DNA of 53,545 bases. It comes from Fen-1077 sp050014355 (lineage in GTDB: Bacteria; Chloroflexota; Dehalococcoidia; Dehalococcoidales; RBG-16-60-22). Each line of letters opens with the position of its first letter. Position 1 is the first letter of the stretch. Location: NCBI GenBank assembly GCA_050014355.1, contig JBEKDL010000003.1:1-53545 (forward strand), given 5' to 3'. This document shows, one piece after another, positions 49,420 through 53,545 of this stretch. The translations under genes and the position numbers were made by a program. The notes below the pieces were generated by a model that saw only the letters and a list, made by a program, of their open reading frames with translations, made no database searches and had not been told where the DNA came from.

Positions 49420-51125
49420 AGGCTTTTATCCACGATAACATCGAGCAGGGCGGCCCTGCCCCCGGCGATTTGCTTCAACCCGCGTTTCAGGGCAGACTGT
49501 ATTTTCTCCGGCTCTGTCAGCTTTTCGGCGAAAGCGCCGAAAGCTTCCGCTATTTTCACATAGTCCGGCGCGGGCTTGATGTCTACTCCGATAAAGTTGT
49601 CGTGGCTGGCAGCCCAACCCTGCGGGTATAGCGTGCGGTAGCCTTTTTTCATGGCCATATAGCCGCCATTATTTAGAATGATAATCAGGATGGGCAGATT
49701 ATACTCCTGGCCCAGGCCGAGACCTGCAAGCACCGGATTATAGTTAAAAGCGCCGTCACCGATGAGGAGGATGACCGGGCGGAGCGGATTGGCTAGTTTC
49801 ACACCGAGGGCGGCCCCCAAACCCACTCCCAGCCCGCCGTAAGCCGGTTTGATATAGCGGCCGGGTTCGGCCAGGTATTGGTGAAGAATATGCGTATGCA
49901 ATATGGTTTCATCGAGAATAATAGCGCCGTCGAGAAAAACACCTTTCGCTGAATGAAGCAACCACCGCGTAGCGATGGGCTTGTTCGCCTTTACGGCCAA
50001 AGCTTTTTTGACCATAGCTGTGGCCATTTCTTCGTGCTTCTGCCGCCAGCTCTCCAATCGTTCGCGGTAAAGCGCTGCGGAAGTTTTTTGCCGGGCTTTC
50101 TCGGCGCGCACGAGCTTTTCCAGAGCCGCCAGTCCCCCGGCGATATCAGCGTTAATGGCAATGTCGACGCGATAGTTCCAGTAAGGCCATCTTTCGTGCC
50201 GGGTGTCTTCGGCCAGCAAAATGATTTTAGCTTTATCTCCGGGGCCTGCCGAAGGAGGATACCACGGGACCGCAGCCGCCACCACGAAGACTATATCCGC
50301 CTCTTTGAGTGCTTCCGGCGTAACTTGGCCCTGGTAAAGCGGATGGGTACTTGAGATATTGGACGAAAAGTGGAGGATAGTATCGAATACCGGGGCGCTT
50401 AACATCTCTGCCAGCCTGGTTAATGTGGCCGCTGCCTCTGGATTCCGGCCGGCGTGGTCGGCGATGATAATCGGGTGTTTACCATTAATAAGTTGCTTTG
50501 ATACTTTGCGCAGGTCGCTTTCAGAAGGCTCAAGCGCCACGATATAAGGAACAGGCCGCTGGATTTTCGCGGTCGCGGCGGACTTCAGCAGCAGCTCGCT
50601 CGGGACGGAGATATAGACCGGCCCGCGCGGGGCCGAAAGCGCTATCTGGCTGCCGCGGAGAACGGCGTCCGCCAGCCCGTCCCTGGTTTTAACCGCACTA
50701 CTCCACTTCACGTAATCTTTGACTAGAGCCGAATTCCCGCCGATATCGGAAAGCAGCCCGAGCCATTGCCAGCCCTGCGCTTTGACTTCTTCATCGCCAC
50801 AATGCTCGCAGGTCTCGCCGCTGAAGATAAGCATCGGGGCGCGGGCACTTAAAGCGTTACGCATGGCCATGGCCCCCATGAGAGGGCCAACGCTCGAATG
50901 GAGTAACACCGCGGGCAGTCGGCCGGTTACTTCTGTATAGCCCTGGGCGGCGCTGATGGCCAGGATTTCATGCCGGCAGTTGATATACTTAAGGTTGATT
51001 TTGCCACCGCGGTTGAGCAGCCCCTCCCACAGCGGCGTCCACTCCGTGCCCGGCGAGCAAAAGACATACTCAACGCCGCAAGCCTCGAACAGGTCTAATA
51101 AGAGTTCGCCGCTGGTTATGACCAT
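49416..51125 (-). CDS. Thiamine diphosphate-dependent enzyme, acetolactate synthase-like
   Basis: 569 residues. The N-terminal part has GVEYVFCSPGTEWTPLW and the catalytic Glu in NCRHEILAISAAQGY; the central FAD/DHAP-like domain follows, and the C-terminal ThDP motif is GDGAFNYNPVLAG ... LNNGGY. This is the fold of acetolactate synthase, oxalyl-CoA decarboxylase and benzoylformate decarboxylase. The substrate is not clear. The ATG overlaps the stop of the SnoaL-like gene (TAATG), so it belongs to the cupin-SnoaL-ThDP operon. Confidence 0.86.
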   Translation of the reverse strand: MVITSGELLLDLFEACGVEYVFCSPGTEWTPLWEGLLNRGGKINLKYINCRHEILAISAAQGYTEVTGRLPAVLLHSSVGPLMGAMAMRNALSARAPMLIFSGETCEHCGDEEVKAQGWQWLGLLSDIGGNSALVKDYVKWSSAVKTRDGLADAVLRGSQIALSAPRGPVYISVPSELLLKSAATAKIQRPVPYIVALEPSESDLRKVSKQLINGKHPIIIADHAGRNPEAAATLTRLAEMLSAPVFDTILHFSSNISSTHPLYQGQVTPEALKEADIVFVVAAAVPWYPPSAGPGDKAKIILLAEDTRHERWPYWNYRVDIAINADIAGGLAALEKLVRAEKARQKTSAALYRERLESWRQKHEEMATAMVKKALAVKANKPIATRWLLHSAKGVFLDGAIILDETILHTHILHQYLAEPGRYIKPAYGGLGVGLGAALGVKLANPLRPVILLIGDGAFNYNPVLAGLGLGQEYNLPILIIILNNGGYMAMKKGYRTLYPQGWAASHDNFIGVDIKPAPDYVKIAEAFGAFAEKLTEPEKIQSALKRGLKQIAGGRAALLDVIVDKSL

Positions 51126-51529
51126 TATTTCTCACCTCTAAGCTGTTGCATTAAGCCCACGTCAGTCACGTTCCAGAACTCCACCCACCGGCCTGCTTTG
51201 ATTCTAATTAAATTAAAAACAGAAATGTCTATTTTCTTTCCGGTTGGAGCGATGCCCAGATATTCATCGGAATGGGTAGCTTTCCAGTTTAATAACATGG
51301 CAACCGTGTCGCCTTCACCGACTATTTCCTTTATAGTGATTTCGAGGTCGGGAAACGTTTTGAAAAATTTTGGTGCGAATTGTTTTAACTGTCCCAGAGT
51401 AATATCCCCGGTTGGTAGATGTTCAATATACTCTGGAGCGAGAAGCTTAAAAAGGTCATCCATTTTTCTCTGGTTCCAGAGTTCTACGACATGCCTGACG
51501 AGCGCTTTATTTTCCTTAATAGACATCAT
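51125..51529 (-). CDS. SnoaL-like ester cyclase/polyketide cyclase family protein
   Basis: 134 residues. NKALVRHVVELWNQRKMDDLFKL at the N-terminus (in part), LAPEYIEHLP, FKTFPDLEITIKEIVGEGD and the end fit the SnoaL-like NTF2 fold. These proteins often act as small hydrolases or cyclases; the substrate is unknown. It lies 10 bases downstream of the cupin gene and overlaps the ThDP-enzyme gene by one base. Confidence 0.8.
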   Translation of the reverse strand: MMSIKENKALVRHVVELWNQRKMDDLFKLLAPEYIEHLPTGDITLGQLKQFAPKFFKTFPDLEITIKEIVGEGDTVAMLLNWKATHSDEYLGIAPTGKKIDISVFNLIRIKAGRWVEFWNVTDVGLMQQLRGEK

Positions 51530-51539
51530 GACCGCCCGT

Positions 51540-51896
51540 TTAGTCCTGACTCATCCCGGGCATCTTGCCGTTGACCAAAGGCACGACGCAAATCATGCGA
51601 AAAACGTCTTTGCCCGCGTTGAGGAAGCTGTGCTGCTCGTTGGGGAGCATGGTCGCAGCATCGCCTTCCGCCAGAGCGGTCTCTTTGCCGCCGCTCCTCA
51701 CCACGCCCTTGCCCGCCAGCACGTATACTTCGTGCTCCCAGGGGTGAGTGTGTAAAGGAGTGGCACTCCCCTGTTGAATCTCAAAGACGCGCATCACAAA
51801 GGTCGGGGCACCTTCAGAGGTCCCGGCAACCACGCGCATGGCAACGCCCGGCGCCGCTTTCACGCTCTCGACCTGGCGGTAGTTACGTATTTTCAT
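51540..51896 (-). CDS. Cupin domain protein
   Basis: 118 residues from the ATG at 51896, with AAAGGAGG just upstream; the longer frame from 52175 runs antisense to the glycosidase. The two cupin motifs are visible: PLHTHPWEHEVYVLAGKG (two His and a Glu for metal) and MLPNEQHSF (the last His). It is first in the minus-strand operon with the SnoaL-like and ThDP-dependent genes. Confidence 0.85.
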   Translation of the reverse strand: MKIRNYRQVESVKAAPGVAMRVVAGTSEGAPTFVMRVFEIQQGSATPLHTHPWEHEVYVLAGKGVVRSGGKETALAEGDAATMLPNEQHSFLNAGKDVFRMICVVPLVNGKMPGMSQD

Positions 51897-51978
51897 GCTG
51901 CCTCCTTTGCAGTACCGCGAATAACGGTAGTATACTGGCAAAGAGATCCCTCCGTCAAAAAAGATTTGAGATTTCCTT

Positions 51979-53379
51979 ATGAGCGCCTTATGGATTATTC
52001 TGGCCGTCATCGTTATCCTGTACAGCGTGGCTTTATGGTGGTTTAACGGCCGCCGGCCAAGACTGCGTTTGAATATCGAACAGCTTCGTAATGACCCCTG
52101 GCAGCCGGCAAAAGATTTTCTCTGGGGCAGCGCCACTTCCTCCCACCAGGTTGAAGGCAATTGTACTAATAACAACTGGTATGAGTTCGAGTCCGCCGTC
52201 GACGAGGACGGACAACCCCGTATTTTGAACGGCCAGAAAGCCGGCCTGGCCAGCGACCACTGGAACCGCTATAAGGAAGATATCGACCTGATGAAGGCAC
52301 TCGACCTGAACGCCTACCGCTTTTCGGTCGAGTGGAGCAAGATTGAGCCGGAGCCGGGGAAATACGATGAAAAATCGCTCGACCACTACGAACAGGTCAT
52401 CGATGAGCTTCTGTCCAAAGGCATCGAGCCGATGGTCACGCTCCACCATTTTACCGACCCACTCTGGTTTACGGAGCAGGGCGCTTTCTTCCAGGAAAAT
52501 TCCCCCAAAATCTTCGCCGGCTTCGTGGAAAAAGTGGTCGCGCGTCTCGGCTCTAAAGTAAAACTCTGGTGCACCATCAACGAGCCATCGATTTACGCTA
52601 CGATGGGATATCTCCAGGCGCACTTTCCCCCCGCCGTGAAAGACCCCAGGAATGTCGGTGTTGTTTTCCGGAACCTGCTGCGCGCCCACACTGCCGCTTA
52701 CCAGGTTATTAAAAAGCTCCAGCCGCAGGCGCAGGTGGGACTGGCGGCAGCATTGCTGATTTACGACCCCCGCTACCGCTGGAACCTCCTCGATGTTTAC
52801 ACCGCGCGCGCATTCAATCGCAGCCTGAACGCGTCACAGCTGGCCTACCTGGTGCACGGCTATTTCCGCTTCGGCCTTCCCGGCGCGGCAACTGAATCGT
52901 ATTTAAACGATACTAAAGGCAATTTCGACTTTGTCGGATTAAATTACTACTCCCGCGCGATTATTAAATTCAGCCCAGCCGGCGACAACATCCTTAGGTT
53001 GCCAAACCGGACACCGCCGGAAAAACTGACGGACATGGGGTGGGAAATTTATCCAGAGGGGCTTTACCGCTGTTTGAAATTCATCTCCGGCTACACCTCC
53101 AAACCTATCTATATCACCGAAAACGGCATCGCCGACGACAGCGATACTAAACGGGCGAAGTTTATCGAAGACCACCTGCTCGTGATGAACCGCGCGATGG
53201 CCGAGGGCATGAATTTGAAGGGCTATTTTTACTGGTCGCTGCTCGATAACTTCGAGTGGGCGTTCGGCTTTACAAAGCGGTTCGGCCTTTACCACGTCGA
53301 TTACGCCACGCAACAACGCACCCTGCGCGAGGGTAGCCGCAAGTACTCCGAGATGATACTGCGAAGCCGTAACGAATAA
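51979..53379 (+). CDS. Glycoside hydrolase family 1 (beta-glucosidase-like), membrane-anchored
   Basis: 466 residues. The N-terminal 20 residues (LWIILAVIVILYSVALWW) form a membrane anchor, which is not usual in family 1 enzymes. The TIM barrel begins FLWGSATSSHQVEG. The acid/base Glu lies in TINEPS near residue 199 and the nucleophile Glu in YITENG near residue 379, so both catalytic residues are intact. The sugar-binding W in DNFEWAFGF is also present. Beta-glucosidase or beta-galactosidase activity outside the membrane is likely. AGTATACT at 51930-51937 may carry its -10. Confidence 0.9.
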   Translation: MSALWIILAVIVILYSVALWWFNGRRPRLRLNIEQLRNDPWQPAKDFLWGSATSSHQVEGNCTNNNWYEFESAVDEDGQPRILNGQKAGLASDHWNRYKEDIDLMKALDLNAYRFSVEWSKIEPEPGKYDEKSLDHYEQVIDELLSKGIEPMVTLHHFTDPLWFTEQGAFFQENSPKIFAGFVEKVVARLGSKVKLWCTINEPSIYATMGYLQAHFPPAVKDPRNVGVVFRNLLRAHTAAYQVIKKLQPQAQVGLAAALLIYDPRYRWNLLDVYTARAFNRSLNASQLAYLVHGYFRFGLPGAATESYLNDTKGNFDFVGLNYYSRAIIKFSPAGDNILRLPNRTPPEKLTDMGWEIYPEGLYRCLKFISGYTSKPIYITENGIADDSDTKRAKFIEDHLLVMNRAMAEGMNLKGYFYWSLLDNFEWAFGFTKRFGLYHVDYATQQRTLREGSRKYSEMILRSRNE

Positions 53380-53396
53380 CCAACAATCTTTAAGCT

Positions 53397-53545
53397 ATGC
53401 GCGCTGATATTGTTCTTAAAAACGCCAACGTCATCACCATGGACGCCGTCCAACCTCGCGCGGAGCTGGTGGCCATCTCCGGCGATAAAATAGCGCTGGC
53501 GGCCGGTAACGGCGCGCTCGAAGCCGTTTCAGGTAAAAAGACCAG
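53397..53545 (+). CDS. Amidohydrolase family protein, N-terminal part (runs off window)
   Basis: ATG 53397 begins a frame that stays open to the window edge (about 49 residues): MRADIVLKNANVITMDAVQP and further RAELVAISGDKIALAAGN. This is the N-terminal beta-sandwich of amidohydrolases of the YtcJ type (LxNAxVxTMD, VAxxGDKI). The metal-binding HxH lies outside the window, so the substrate is unknown. It follows the glycosidase gene by 17 bases. Confidence 0.75.
   Translation, partial: MRADIVLKNANVITMDAVQPRAELVAISGDKIALAAGNGALEAVSGKKT

Noticed and set aside
51897..52175. Upstream extension of the cupin frame
   Set aside because: It is antisense to the glycosidase; the strong ribosome binding site supports the start at 51896.

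Overview
The window is a gene-dense stretch of bacterial chromosome, mostly GC-rich, with short intergenic gaps and many overlapping start/stop codons. The gene content (ADP-forming acyl-CoA synthetase subunit, acyl-CoA dehydrogenase with EtfB, PAC2 protein, TldD/TldE, HerA/NurA with a separate HAS-barrel protein, DUF6485, DUF2851, DUF6504, error-prone DnaE) and a Gram-positive-type LexA box suggest an anaerobic member of the Chloroflexota, most likely Dehalococcoidia. This placement is inference; there is no rRNA or other phylogenetic marker to confirm it. I see no tRNA, rRNA, CRISPR array, transposase or prophage.

Layout. 1-6450: partial enoyl-CoA hydratase (minus), radical SAM protein, tldD-tldE-PAC2, GNAT acetyltransferase and mtnA. 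6450-7680: terminator-like hairpin, a palindromic repeat and an AT-rich foreign-looking gene that resembles abortive-infection effectors (AbiJ-like N-terminus plus TIR-like C-terminus); it separates mtnA from mtnP. 7699-12907: mtnP, MetE-like methyltransferase, DUF6485, a tiny basic protein, a split COG2187/COG0645 kinase pair around a membrane protein, and a PHP phosphoesterase. 13030-18964: AMP-forming acyl-CoA ligase, dUTPase-like protein, HAD hydrolase, DUF2851 protein and the alpha subunit of an ADP-forming acyl-CoA synthetase. 19085-24179 is the regulatory highlight: a small XRE repressor with the same operator in its own promoter and in the promoter of the synthetase gene, divergent from a LexA-box promoter that drives a mutagenesis cassette (ImuB-like polymerase, DUF6504, DnaE2).

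24188-34769: small membrane and redox proteins, a membrane-anchored alpha/beta hydrolase, DedA-like protein, queA, CCA-adding enzyme, secD-secF, cation-efflux protein, then HDAC-like deacetylase and LysE exporter on the minus strand. 34950-40822: nurA, a lipoprotein, a coiled-coil transglutaminase-like protein, a tiny Lys-rich protein, a HAS-barrel protein, herA and a patatin. 40836-43924: glutaredoxin-like protein, MalY-type aminotransferase, plsC and ispH. 43940-46070 is a second AT-rich island holding a restriction-modification system (winged-helix protein, ApaLI-like endonuclease, beta-class methyltransferase with an extra C-terminal domain). 46249-53545: acyl-CoA dehydrogenase, etfB, PlsY-like and B-box membrane proteins, a minus-strand cupin/SnoaL/ThDP-enzyme operon, a membrane-anchored family-1 glycosidase and a partial amidohydrolase.

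The two AT-rich insertions are both immunity loci placed between ordinary metabolic genes. Several consensus sigma-70 type promoters (TTGACA-like, 17-bp spacer, TATAAT-like) are readable, and several put the transcript start at or within a few bases of the start codon, suggesting frequent leaderless transcripts.
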